A DNA stretch of 10,755 nucleotides from an uncultured Collinsella sp. (lineage in GTDB: Bacteria > Actinomycetota > Coriobacteriia > Coriobacteriales > Coriobacteriaceae). Shown here in pieces: positions 1 through 4,806 of the stretch (its first letter is position 1; each line of letters starts with the position of its first letter). The notes below the pieces were generated by a model. It did not search any database. It saw only the letters and a list, made by a program, of their open reading frames with translations, and was not told the origin of the DNA. A program made the translations under genes and the position numbers. The DNA lies in the NCBI GenBank assembly GCA_938023085.1, contig CALHDP010000136.1:1-10755 (forward strand), written 5' to 3'.

Positions 1-93
1 CGTTAGGTTGGCGCGCGCCGCGTAAATGGCTGCAGCATAGCCCGCAGGGCCGCCGCCGATAATAGCAACATCGATCGGCTGATGGGTAGTCAT
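1..93 (-). CDS. trxB: Thioredoxin reductase-type FAD/NAD(P)H flavoprotein, N-terminal fragment
   Basis: Only the first 31 codons lie in the window; the gene runs off the left edge. The translation begins MTTHQPIDVAIIGGGPAGYA and continues AAIYAARANLT. This is the beta-alpha-beta FAD-binding fold of the thioredoxin reductase family, with GGGPAG as the dinucleotide-binding glycine motif. Known family members pass electrons from NADPH through FAD to thioredoxin in the cytoplasm. A strong Shine-Dalgarno (AGGAGG on the minus strand, 101-106) lies 7 bases before the ATG at 93-91, which fixes the start. The gene is divergent from the glycosyltransferase at 211. The redox-active CxxC and the NADPH domain lie outside the window, so a related FAD oxidoreductase such as AhpF-like or ferredoxin-NADP reductase is not excluded. 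Confidence 0.8.
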   Translation of the reverse strand, partial: MTTHQPIDVAIIGGGPAGYAAAIYAARANLT

Positions 94-210
94 GAAGAGA
101 CCTCCTGTCGAAAGATTGGCGTTCTTTGCGCTCATACCCAAATTTACGTGAACATGACACTCATGCACTACAATGATAAATCGCGTAACAAAGCTGAAGG
201 GGAGTTATCG
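94..210. promoter_or_regulatory. Divergent intergenic control region (trxB-like / glycosyltransferase)
   Basis: These 117 bases separate two divergent start codons, so they should hold promoters for both genes. On the plus strand TACAAT at 169-174 resembles a -10 box about 37 bases before the chosen ATG at 211, but the nearest -35-like hexamer (TTTACG, 143-148) gives a 20-base spacer, which is too long for a confident call. No convincing minus-strand promoter stands out. The Shine-Dalgarno sequences of both genes lie inside this region. Confidence 0.35.
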
Positions 211-1512
211 ATGGATCAAATGCAGACGAGCAATAGCGCTCCCCTGCCCATGCAAGCTACTCCCCAACCGGAGCAAATGACCGTTTCACCTGCACAAAAA
301 CCCCTAGTAACCATCGTGCACGCATCGGTTGGATCGGGCCACAAAGCCGCCGCCAACGCGATTGCACAAGCATTTGACCTTATCAGCGGCACCAAGGGAA
401 TCCCTGAGGATGTTGAGATCGAAGTCCTGGATATCCTCGATTTTGGACGTATTAGGTTCGATGGTAATAAAACAGCAGCTTCGTTTACCGGCGCCACGCG
501 TCCCATATATGACCTAACCTGGCGATACACGTTTACGGGACATCTGCTCTGGGGCGGAGGCACGGCATGGTCACGTATTATGTTCCCTGCCTTCAACGAA
601 TATGTCCGCACCCGCAGGCCCATAGCCGTGGTCGCAACACACATCACGGCGGCCAACGTCGCTGTGGGTGCCCGCGTCATCACGGGTATCGATTATCCCG
701 TCATCTGCGTACCAACAGACTATGAAGTCGAAGGCTTTTGGCCCCACAAGGACACCGATCTGTTCTGCGTAGCCAACGAATTTATGGCCGAGACACTTCG
801 CCCCCGTAAAGTTCCCGAGACCAAAATCCGCATTACAGGCATCCCCATTCGCGCCGGGTTTGATACGGACTACAATCGCGAGGAAGAACTCGAGAAGTTC
901 AATCTCCCCGCTGACAAGACCGTTGTGTTGGTGATGGCCGGTGCCAGTTTGCCTCAACCGTACGTTCGCTTTCGCGCGGAGATGGACCGCACACTCCCCT
1001 TCCTGCGCAGCTTCGAGGACATGCACTTTGTCTTTTTGCCGGGCAAGGATGAGGAATACGCCACCCGCCTCAAGACGCTCTTCGACGCCATGAAGCTCGA
1101 AAACGTCACGGTTCTGGACTACGTGGACGATATGGCAGCCCTCATGCACGGCTGCGACCTGGCAATCCTCAAATCGGGCGGACTCACCGTCACCGAATGC
1201 CTATGCGCGCATCTGCCGATGATCCTGCTGGGCAAATCATATGGTCAAGAAAAGGCCAACACCACCATGCTCACCGGAATGGGCGCCAGCATGCATGTCA
1301 CCACCGCACGAGAACTCATCGTAACCCTGCGCCATCTGCACGATCATCCGGAGTCGCTCAAGGCACTGCTCATCAATGGCGAAGTGCTGCGCCGCCCACG
1401 CGCAGCGGAGGACATCGCCATCGCAACCATGGAGCTCGTAGGCAAACCCCAAAAGCGCAAACGAGCCTTCTGCCGCTTCTACTGGGGCGGAAAACCTGCT
1501 CATATCAGGTAG
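211..1512 (+). CDS. MGDG synthase/UgtP-family glycosyltransferase
   Basis: The 433-residue protein matches the family that includes plant MGDG synthase and Bacillus UgtP (processive diacylglycerol glucosyltransferase). These enzymes transfer a sugar from a UDP-sugar to diacylglycerol at the inner face of the membrane. A Gln/Pro/Met-rich tail (about residues 1-30) is followed by VTIVHASVGSGHKAAANAI (33-51), whose GSGHK corresponds to the conserved GGGH motif of the N-terminal domain. The C-terminal GT-B half holds VLVMAGAS, FVFLPGKDEE and the nucleotide-sugar signature KSGGLTVTE (about 321-329), then GQEKANT. The end is basic (KRKRAFCRF). An in-frame ATG at 82 would add 43 residues of non-homologous sequence overlapping the divergent gene, whereas the ATG at 211 has GAAGGGGAG at 196-204. 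Glycolipid or lipoteichoic-acid anchor synthesis is inferred; acceptor and sugar cannot be read from sequence. Confidence 0.83.
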   Translation: MDQMQTSNSAPLPMQATPQPEQMTVSPAQKPLVTIVHASVGSGHKAAANAIAQAFDLISGTKGIPEDVEIEVLDILDFGRIRFDGNKTAASFTGATRPIYDLTWRYTFTGHLLWGGGTAWSRIMFPAFNEYVRTRRPIAVVATHITAANVAVGARVITGIDYPVICVPTDYEVEGFWPHKDTDLFCVANEFMAETLRPRKVPETKIRITGIPIRAGFDTDYNREEELEKFNLPADKTVVLVMAGASLPQPYVRFRAEMDRTLPFLRSFEDMHFVFLPGKDEEYATRLKTLFDAMKLENVTVLDYVDDMAALMHGCDLAILKSGGLTVTECLCAHLPMILLGKSYGQEKANTTMLTGMGASMHVTTARELIVTLRHLHDHPESLKALLINGEVLRRPRAAEDIAIATMELVGKPQKRKRAFCRFYWGGKPAHIR

Positions 1513-1522
1513 ACGAAAGTCC

Positions 1523-1626
1523 GCTGCTCAGTGGGAGCCGCCCATATATCATTCCATGCTCAAACATTCTCGCTGCGCTGCGAAACTGCGCGTGGAACGA
1601 TATATGGGCGGCTCCCACTGAGCAGC
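1523..1626 (-). repeat. Long hairpin element, copy 1 (gene-end palindromic repeat)
   Basis: The arms 1523-1550 and 1599-1626 are perfectly complementary over 28 bp. After one A/C mismatch (1551/1598) the stem continues for about 8 bp (1552-1559 with 1590-1597, including a T/G wobble at 1557/1592). The loop is about 30 bases (1560-1589). It begins 10 bases after the glycosyltransferase stop codon. The inner part (1546-1603) matches, in reverse complement, the inner part of the hairpin at 1783-1885 over 57 of 58 bases, with one indel. The outer arms are unrelated between the copies. No T-run follows either arm, so it is not a standard intrinsic terminator. A transcription-end or mRNA-3'-end role is inferred from position. 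The strand is given relative to the copy at 1783. Confidence 0.9.
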
Positions 1627-1703
1627 TACGTTTACGTACTAGCAGCTATGCTGGATTCTCCCATCAGAAGCTGCAAAGGTGAAACCAAAGTAACTAATTG
1701 CAG
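1627..1703. other. Spacer between hairpins, no gene seen
   Basis: I see no plausible coding sequence here. Minor features are a direct repeat of AGCAGCTA (1621-1628 and 1641-1648), the first copy overlapping the end of hairpin copy 1, and a short inverted pair CTGCAA/TTGCAG (1671-1676 and 1698-1703). Neither is strong enough to name. Confidence 0.4.
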
Positions 1704-1748
1704 TTAGCCGATGCGACAAAGGAGCTGTTCCTTTGTCGCATCGGCTAA
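1704..1748. terminator. Perfect 20-bp hairpin, candidate bidirectional terminator
   Basis: The arm 1704-1723 is an exact reverse complement of 1729-1748, with a 5-base loop (GCTGT, 1724-1728). It sits midway between the convergent glycosyltransferase and dut genes and is unrelated in sequence to the hairpins on either side. A perfect GC-containing stem of this length between convergent genes fits a two-way transcription stop. Downstream on the plus strand, however, comes AAAAGAGAG rather than a T-run, and on the minus strand CTGCAATTAG, so rho-independent action is not shown. Confidence 0.55.
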
Positions 1749-1782
1749 AAAGAGAGTCAATAATGTTTCAAGCGAGTAGCCG

Positions 1783-1885
1783 CCCGCCCGCCTCTCACAC
1801 ATATCGTTCCACGCGCAGTTTCGCAGCGAGCGAAGCGAAGCGAGAATGTTTGAGCATGGAATGATATGTGTGAGAGGCGGGCGGG
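1783..1885 (+). repeat. Long hairpin element, copy 2 (gene-end palindromic repeat)
   Basis: The arms 1783-1805 and 1863-1885 are perfectly complementary over 23 bp. After a G/T wobble (1806/1862) the stem continues with TTCCA (1807-1811) paired to TGGAA (1857-1861), then a C/A mismatch (1812/1856) and two more pairs. The loop is about 39 bases (1815-1853). The core 1801-1867 is the same as copy 1 on the opposite strand except that AGCGAAGCGA (1829-1838) replaces a single C. The outer arm (CCCGCCCGCC then TCTCACAC) is unrelated to that of copy 1 yet matches its own partner exactly. It lies 16 bases after the dut stop codon. Because the copies are inverted, each converging transcript carries the same strand of the element. 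Confidence 0.9.
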
Positions 1886-1901
1886 AGGGATACGAGCGCC
1901 C

Positions 1902-2345
1902 CTAGGCGACGCCGGAGGAGCCGAAGCCTCCGTTGCCTCGGTCGGTTTCGTCTAGTTCTTCTACTTCTATGAGGTTAACCGTGGGGACTTCTTGGATGAC
2001 GAGCTGGGCTATGCGGTCGCCTTTGTTGATTTGGATGTTGTTGGAGGGGTCCAGGTTGATGAGGGTAACCTTGAGTTCTCCTCGGTAGTGGGCGTCGATG
2101 AGGCCCGGCGTGTTGACTATAGACAGGCCCTGCTTGATGGCCAAGCCGCTGCGGGGCTGGACGAAGCCGGCGTAGCCATCGGGCAGGGCGATGGCCAGCC
2201 CGGTAGAGACCAGACGGCGTTCGAAGGGCTTCAGGACGCAGTCCTCGTTGGAGCGCAAATCCAAGCCGGCATCGGTGGGATGGGCGTATTTGGGAAGCTC
2301 GACGGTGGGGTCGAGACGCTTTATGTTGACGGCAATGTTGGACAT
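1902..2345 (-). CDS. dut: dUTP diphosphatase (dUTPase)
   Basis: This enzyme hydrolyses dUTP to dUMP and pyrophosphate. It keeps uracil out of DNA and supplies dUMP for thymidylate synthesis. The 147-residue protein has the expected trimeric-dUTPase length and all five motifs in order: DAGLDL (26-31); PRSGLAIKQG (64-73); IDAHYRGEL with the base-stacking Tyr (about 83-91); GDRIAQLVI (about 109-117); and the glycine-rich C-terminal arm RGNGGFGSSG (about 136-145). The ATG (2345-2343) follows the nrdR stop by 4 bases. AAGGTGA at the very end of nrdR serves as the ribosome site, so it is the last gene of the LysM-nrdR-dut transcript. The stop is 16 bases from hairpin copy 2. Confidence 0.96.
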   Translation of the reverse strand: MSNIAVNIKRLDPTVELPKYAHPTDAGLDLRSNEDCVLKPFERRLVSTGLAIALPDGYAGFVQPRSGLAIKQGLSIVNTPGLIDAHYRGELKVTLINLDPSNNIQINKGDRIAQLVIQEVPTVNLIEVEELDETDRGNGGFGSSGVA

Positions 2346-2349
2346 GGAA

Positions 2350-2793
2350 TCACCTTAGCTTGTCGAGCTCTTGCAGAAACTCATCGACGTCTTTGAAATC
2401 GCGGTAGACCGAGGCAAAGCGGATGTAGGCCACCTTGTCGATCTTGGCCAAGCGCTTGAGCACCATGTCACCCAACTCATGGGACGTGACGGCCGTCAGC
2501 GTGCGAGAGCGCAGCTCGACCTCGATGTCGTCGATAATCTCATTGAGCTTCTTAGTATCGATATCACGCTTGATGGTGGCGCGCATCAAGCCGACGAGCA
2601 GCTTATTGCGATCGAACCGCTGCTTGGTTCCGTCTGACTTAATGACCTCGATTGGGTCTTCGCATCGCTCAAACGTTGTAAAGCGATAGTTACACGAACA
2701 ACATTCGCGACGGCGCTTAATGGTGTTATTTGACTCCTGCATACGGGAATCAACGACGCGGGTATGTGCCTTGCCACATTTGGGACAGCGCAT
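2350..2793 (-). CDS. nrdR: Transcriptional repressor NrdR of ribonucleotide reductase genes
   Basis: NrdR is a zinc- and nucleotide-binding repressor of ribonucleotide reductase operons. The 147-residue length is typical. The N-terminal zinc ribbon is visible as C3-P-K-C6 and C31-C-S-C34, followed by the signature NYRFTTFER (35-43). The ATP-cone domain fills about residues 49-139 (IEVIKSDGTKQRFDRNKL onward). Cys32 inside the second knuckle is an extra cysteine. The start at 2793 has a strong GAGGAGG site (2798-2804 on the opposite strand). No ribonucleotide reductase gene and no obvious NrdR box are in the window, so the targets lie elsewhere. It follows the LysM gene by 51 bases and precedes dut by 4. 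Its start codon lies inside a 12-bp inverted repeat. Confidence 0.96.
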   Translation of the reverse strand: MRCPKCGKAHTRVVDSRMQESNNTIKRRRECCSCNYRFTTFERCEDPIEVIKSDGTKQRFDRNKLLVGLMRATIKRDIDTKKLNEIIDDIEVELRSRTLTAVTSHELGDMVLKRLAKIDKVAYIRFASVYRDFKDVDEFLQELDKLR

Positions 2794-2831
2794 GGTACCT
2801 CCTCTTAAACGATAACAAGGGTACCATGCGC
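2788..2831 (-). promoter_or_regulatory. 12-bp inverted repeat enclosing the nrdR start codon
   Basis: GCGCATGGTACC (2788-2799) and GGTACCATGCGC (2820-2831) are perfect reverse complements separated by 20 bases. In the leftward transcript the nrdR ATG and the last two G of its Shine-Dalgarno lie in the 3' arm, while the rest of the ribosome site is in the loop. The folded RNA could therefore limit nrdR translation initiation, or the DNA could be a repressor site. No T-run follows, so a terminator is unlikely. The structure is seen; the function is inferred. Confidence 0.6.
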
Positions 2832-2844
2832 AGCGCGATAATGA

Positions 2845-3297
2845 TTACGAACGAGCAGGAACCTTAAGATGCGCACCGGCGGCGAGCGAACCATGCTCCA
2901 GATGATTGACGTTACGGATCATGTCGGAAGTCTCTTGCGTGGAAAGGCCTTCGATAGGATATTCCTCGGCAAGCGACCAAAGAGAATCACCAGGCTGAAC
3001 GCGAATAGTCTCGTAGGTAACGTTGGAAACGGACTCGGCATACGCGGCGTGACGAGCGCTAAAGACCGACGTAGCGAGGACAACGAAGAGCGTAAGCGCA
3101 ACGGCAACGGCGACAATCGTCGGAACCTTCAGGGCAACGCGGGCCGGCGCAACTACAGCCTGCTGATTGCGAGCAGACTTTACGGTCAAAGGCTGAAAGC
3201 CGGAGCGGCCACCCTGAACAACCGTAAAAGTGGGTTCTGCAGGCGTCTCGAGTTTAAGGGCAAGGTTTCCCTGGACCATATTCGTTGCGTTCATCAT
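2845..3297 (-). CDS. Membrane-anchored LysM protein, probable SOS cell-division suppressor (YneA/Rv2719c-like)
   Basis: This 150-residue protein has a cytoplasmic N-terminus (1-56), one membrane segment (about 58-79) and an external LysM domain (about 96-146, with IRVQPGDSLWSLAEEY and the closing HLKVP). LysM domains bind peptidoglycan. Its place divergent from lexA and upstream of nrdR matches M. tuberculosis Rv2719c, and the architecture matches Bacillus YneA and Corynebacterium DivS. These known SOS proteins act on division or the cell wall during DNA damage, so the role is inferred from synteny and architecture. The ribosome site AGAGGAGAAC lies directly before two consecutive ATG codons. 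The second (3294) has the better spacing, so the protein may begin one residue later. Its promoter carries LexA boxes, so damage induction is expected. Confidence 0.82.
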   Translation of the reverse strand: MMNATNMVQGNLALKLETPAEPTFTVVQGGRSGFQPLTVKSARNQQAVVAPARVALKVPTIVAVAVALTLFVVLATSVFSARHAAYAESVSNVTYETIRVQPGDSLWSLAEEYPIEGLSTQETSDMIRNVNHLEHGSLAAGAHLKVPARS

Positions 3298-3344
3298 GTT
3301 CTCCTCTCGCGTGTTTTGCTGAGAACAGTTTTATCAAGCCGCGC

Positions 3345-3358
3345 GGACAAAAATGTCT
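3345..3358. promoter_or_regulatory. Short dyad GACA-AAAA-TGTC in the LysM leader
   Basis: GACA (3346-3349) and TGTC (3354-3357) are an inverted pair around AAAA, with GCGC on both sides (3341-3344 and 3360-3363). It lies downstream of the predicted start of the LysM transcript. The half-sites do not match the LexA consensus (GAAC/GTTC), so it may be an operator for another factor or simple chance. Confidence 0.25.
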
Positions 3359-3364
3359 AGCGCG

Positions 3365-3378
3365 AGAACGAATGTTCG
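3365..3378. promoter_or_regulatory. LexA (SOS) box 1
   Basis: AGAAC-GAAT-GTTCG fits the Gram-positive/actinobacterial LexA site (CGAAC-N4-GTTCG) with one changed end base. It lies at or just after the predicted transcription start of the LysM gene, so bound LexA would block the leftward promoter. Its first base is exactly 28 bases from that of box 2. Confidence 0.85.
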
Positions 3379-3384
3379 GTTATT

Positions 3385-3412
3385 ATTATCTTCGAACAGT
3401 TGTTCCTGTCAA
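3385..3412 (-). promoter_or_regulatory. Sigma-A-type promoter of the LysM-nrdR-dut operon
   Basis: On the minus strand TTGACA (3412-3407) is a perfect -35 box and GATAAT (3390-3385) a 5/6 -10 box, with a 16-base spacer. The spacer is almost entirely LexA box 2. The predicted start is near 3378, giving a leader of about 80 bases before the LysM ATG. A matching clear promoter for lexA on the plus strand was not found. Confidence 0.7.
3393..3406. promoter_or_regulatory. LexA (SOS) box 2
   Basis: CGAAC-AGTT-GTTCC matches the LexA consensus at all but the last base. It sits between the -35 and -10 boxes of the leftward LysM promoter, the classic place for repression, and is also upstream of lexA for autoregulation. 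Confidence 0.9.
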
Positions 3413-3420
3413 GCAAAATT

Positions 3421-3434
3421 CGAACATTTGTTTG
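3421..3434. promoter_or_regulatory. LexA (SOS) box 3
   Basis: CGAAC-ATTT-GTTTG has a perfect left half and one mismatch in the right half (GTTTG for GTTCG). It is nearest to lexA, 23 bases before its ATG, so it is the likely autorepression site. Its offset from box 2 is again exactly 28 bases. Confidence 0.82.
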
Positions 3435-3457
3435 ACATGGGTAGAGAGGATGCCCTG

Positions 3458-4102
3458 ATGGCTCGCAAAATTACCAAGCGTCAGCAGCAAATTTACGACT
3501 TCATCAAGGAATATCAGCAGGAGAAGGGTTATCCGCCCAGTGTGCGCGAGATGGCATCTGCCGTGGGCCTTTCCTCCCCCAGCACCGTGCACGCCCACTT
3601 ATCTGCCTTGGAGGCGCGCGGGCTGCTCAAGCGCGATGCCACCAAACCGCGCGCCCTGGAACTCTTTAACGAGGACGGCTCCTCTGTCTCAATTTCTAAA
3701 TCTGACGAGCCCACCGCACCTCGCGGAACGGTCTCGCTACCGCTCGTTGGTCGCGTCGCGGCTGGGATTCCCATTCTGGCCGAGCAGAATATCGAAGACA
3801 CTTTTACTATCCCGACCGAAATCGCCACTGATCAGGGTTCCTTTATCCTTGAGGTGCATGGGAGCTCAATGATCAATGTCGGCATCTTCAATGGCGATTA
3901 CATCATCGTCCGTGAACAAAAGAGTGCCATGAACGGCGAAATCGTCGTGGCCATGATTGATGGTTCAGCGACCGTCAAGACGTTCTACAAGGAGCAGGGA
4001 CGCGTACGCCTACAGCCTGAGAATGACACCATGGAGCCTATCTATGCAACAAATCCCGTTATTTTGGGCAAAGTCGTCGGCTTGATGCGCCGGTTCTCGT
4101 AA
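3458..4102 (+). CDS. lexA: SOS-response repressor and self-cleaving protease LexA
   Basis: LexA represses SOS genes and cleaves itself when RecA filaments form on single-stranded DNA. The 214-residue protein has a winged-helix DNA-binding domain (about 1-68, with the recognition region SPSTVHAHLSALEARG 40-55). The cleavage site is Ala102-Gly103 (in GRVAAGIP). The catalytic dyad is Ser137 (GSSM, where most LexA have GDSM) and Lys174 (SATVKTF). The ATG at 3458 has GAGAGGA at 3444-3450 with 7-base spacing; an upstream in-frame ATG at 3437 has no ribosome site and 3353 lies in the operator region. The stop overlaps the next gene's ATG by one base (TAATG). Three LexA boxes upstream indicate autoregulation. 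Confidence 0.97.
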   Translation: MARKITKRQQQIYDFIKEYQQEKGYPPSVREMASAVGLSSPSTVHAHLSALEARGLLKRDATKPRALELFNEDGSSVSISKSDEPTAPRGTVSLPLVGRVAAGIPILAEQNIEDTFTIPTEIATDQGSFILEVHGSSMINVGIFNGDYIIVREQKSAMNGEIVVAMIDGSATVKTFYKEQGRVRLQPENDTMEPIYATNPVILGKVVGLMRRFS

Positions 4103-4806
4103 TGCAAAAACGCATCACCATCTTTGATACCGTCCGCGGGTTTACGATGATTTCAATGGCAGGTTTTCACGCTTGCTACGATCTCGCCTACCTGTACGGT
4201 TGGGATATGCCCTGGTTTACCCAGACTGTCTTTCAAGACATCTGGCGCGCCAGCATCAGCTGGGTATTCTTGTTTATCGCGGGTTGGATGTGCACTCTTT
4301 CGCGCAACAATATCAAACGTGCCGCCAAATACGCCTTAGCAGCACTCGTCGTCTGGCTGGCAACAACACTTGTCTCAGTCGATGATTCGGTTAATTTTGG
4401 CATCATCTACTGCATGGCCGCATGTACCGGCATCGTGGCGTTGACCGATCCCGTCCTTAAAAAGATATCAGCGAGATGGGGCATGTCCCTATGCCTTGTG
4501 ATGTTCGCCCTCACCTGGAGCATCCCCAAAACAATCTACCCTGTCCCCTACCTGGCGTGGCTGGGATTTCCGAGCCCTGGGTTTGTCTCAGGTGATTACT
4601 ACCCCATCATCCCGTTTATCTTTATGTATCTTGCAGGATACTTCGCCGCACATATAGCGCAGGGAATCGATAAGACCGTCCCTAGCTGGGCCTACGCCAA
4701 CTCCCTGCCGGCGCTCGCCAGCCTTGGACGTTATGCACTACCCTTTTATCTGCTGCATCAGCCCATTATACTGGGCATTTTGGAGCTCGCCTACTCGGTG
4801 CGATAA
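4102..4806 (+). CDS. Membrane acyltransferase, heparan-alpha-glucosaminide N-acetyltransferase-like (DUF1624 type)
   Basis: This 234-residue protein is mostly hydrophobic, with about six membrane segments (near 16-34, 50-66, 74-92, 100-116, 127-141, 165-187 and 211-230). Family features are FDTVRGFTM (8-16) followed by His23, WVFLFIAGW (54-62), FGIIYCMA (99-106), YYPIIPF (166-172) and LPFYLLHQP (213-221). Known relatives move acetyl groups from cytoplasmic acetyl-CoA across the membrane to sugars; the bacterial substrate is unknown. The ATG shares a base with the lexA stop (TAATG) and has no ribosome site of its own, so it should be co-translated with lexA and share its SOS control. The last 16 bases overlap the convergent hflX 3' end. 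Membership is fairly sure, substrate unknown. Confidence 0.75.
   Translation: MQKRITIFDTVRGFTMISMAGFHACYDLAYLYGWDMPWFTQTVFQDIWRASISWVFLFIAGWMCTLSRNNIKRAAKYALAALVVWLATTLVSVDDSVNFGIIYCMAACTGIVALTDPVLKKISARWGMSLCLVMFALTWSIPKTIYPVPYLAWLGFPSPGFVSGDYYPIIPFIFMYLAGYFAAHIAQGIDKTVPSWAYANSLPALASLGRYALPFYLLHQPIILGILELAYSVR

Noticed and set aside
82..210. 43-residue N-terminal extension of the glycosyltransferase from the ATG at 82
   Set aside because: It overlaps the divergent trxB-like start and its ribosome site, has no Shine-Dalgarno of its own, and shows no family character. The ATG at 211 has GAAGGGGAG.
1197..1682. 161-residue plus-strand frame across the end of the glycosyltransferase and hairpin copy 1
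   Set aside because: Most of it is another frame of the glycosyltransferase gene, and the rest is a translation of the hairpin element. There is no ribosome site.
1513..1901. CRISPR array or tRNA in the repeat-rich gap
   Set aside because: There are only two element copies, in inverted orientation with different arms, and no regular spacers. No tRNA cloverleaf or CCA-type ends are seen.
3432..3437. Plus-strand TTGACA as the lexA -35 box
   Set aside because: A -10 at normal spacing would fall on or after the lexA start codon (3458), so it cannot drive the chosen start. The match is probably chance next to LexA box 3.
3353..3457. Longer LexA reading from the ATG at 3353 or 3437
   Set aside because: The extra residues are a translation of the LexA operators. 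No ribosome site precedes 3353 or 3437, while 3458 has GAGAGGA at good spacing and gives a standard 214-residue LexA.
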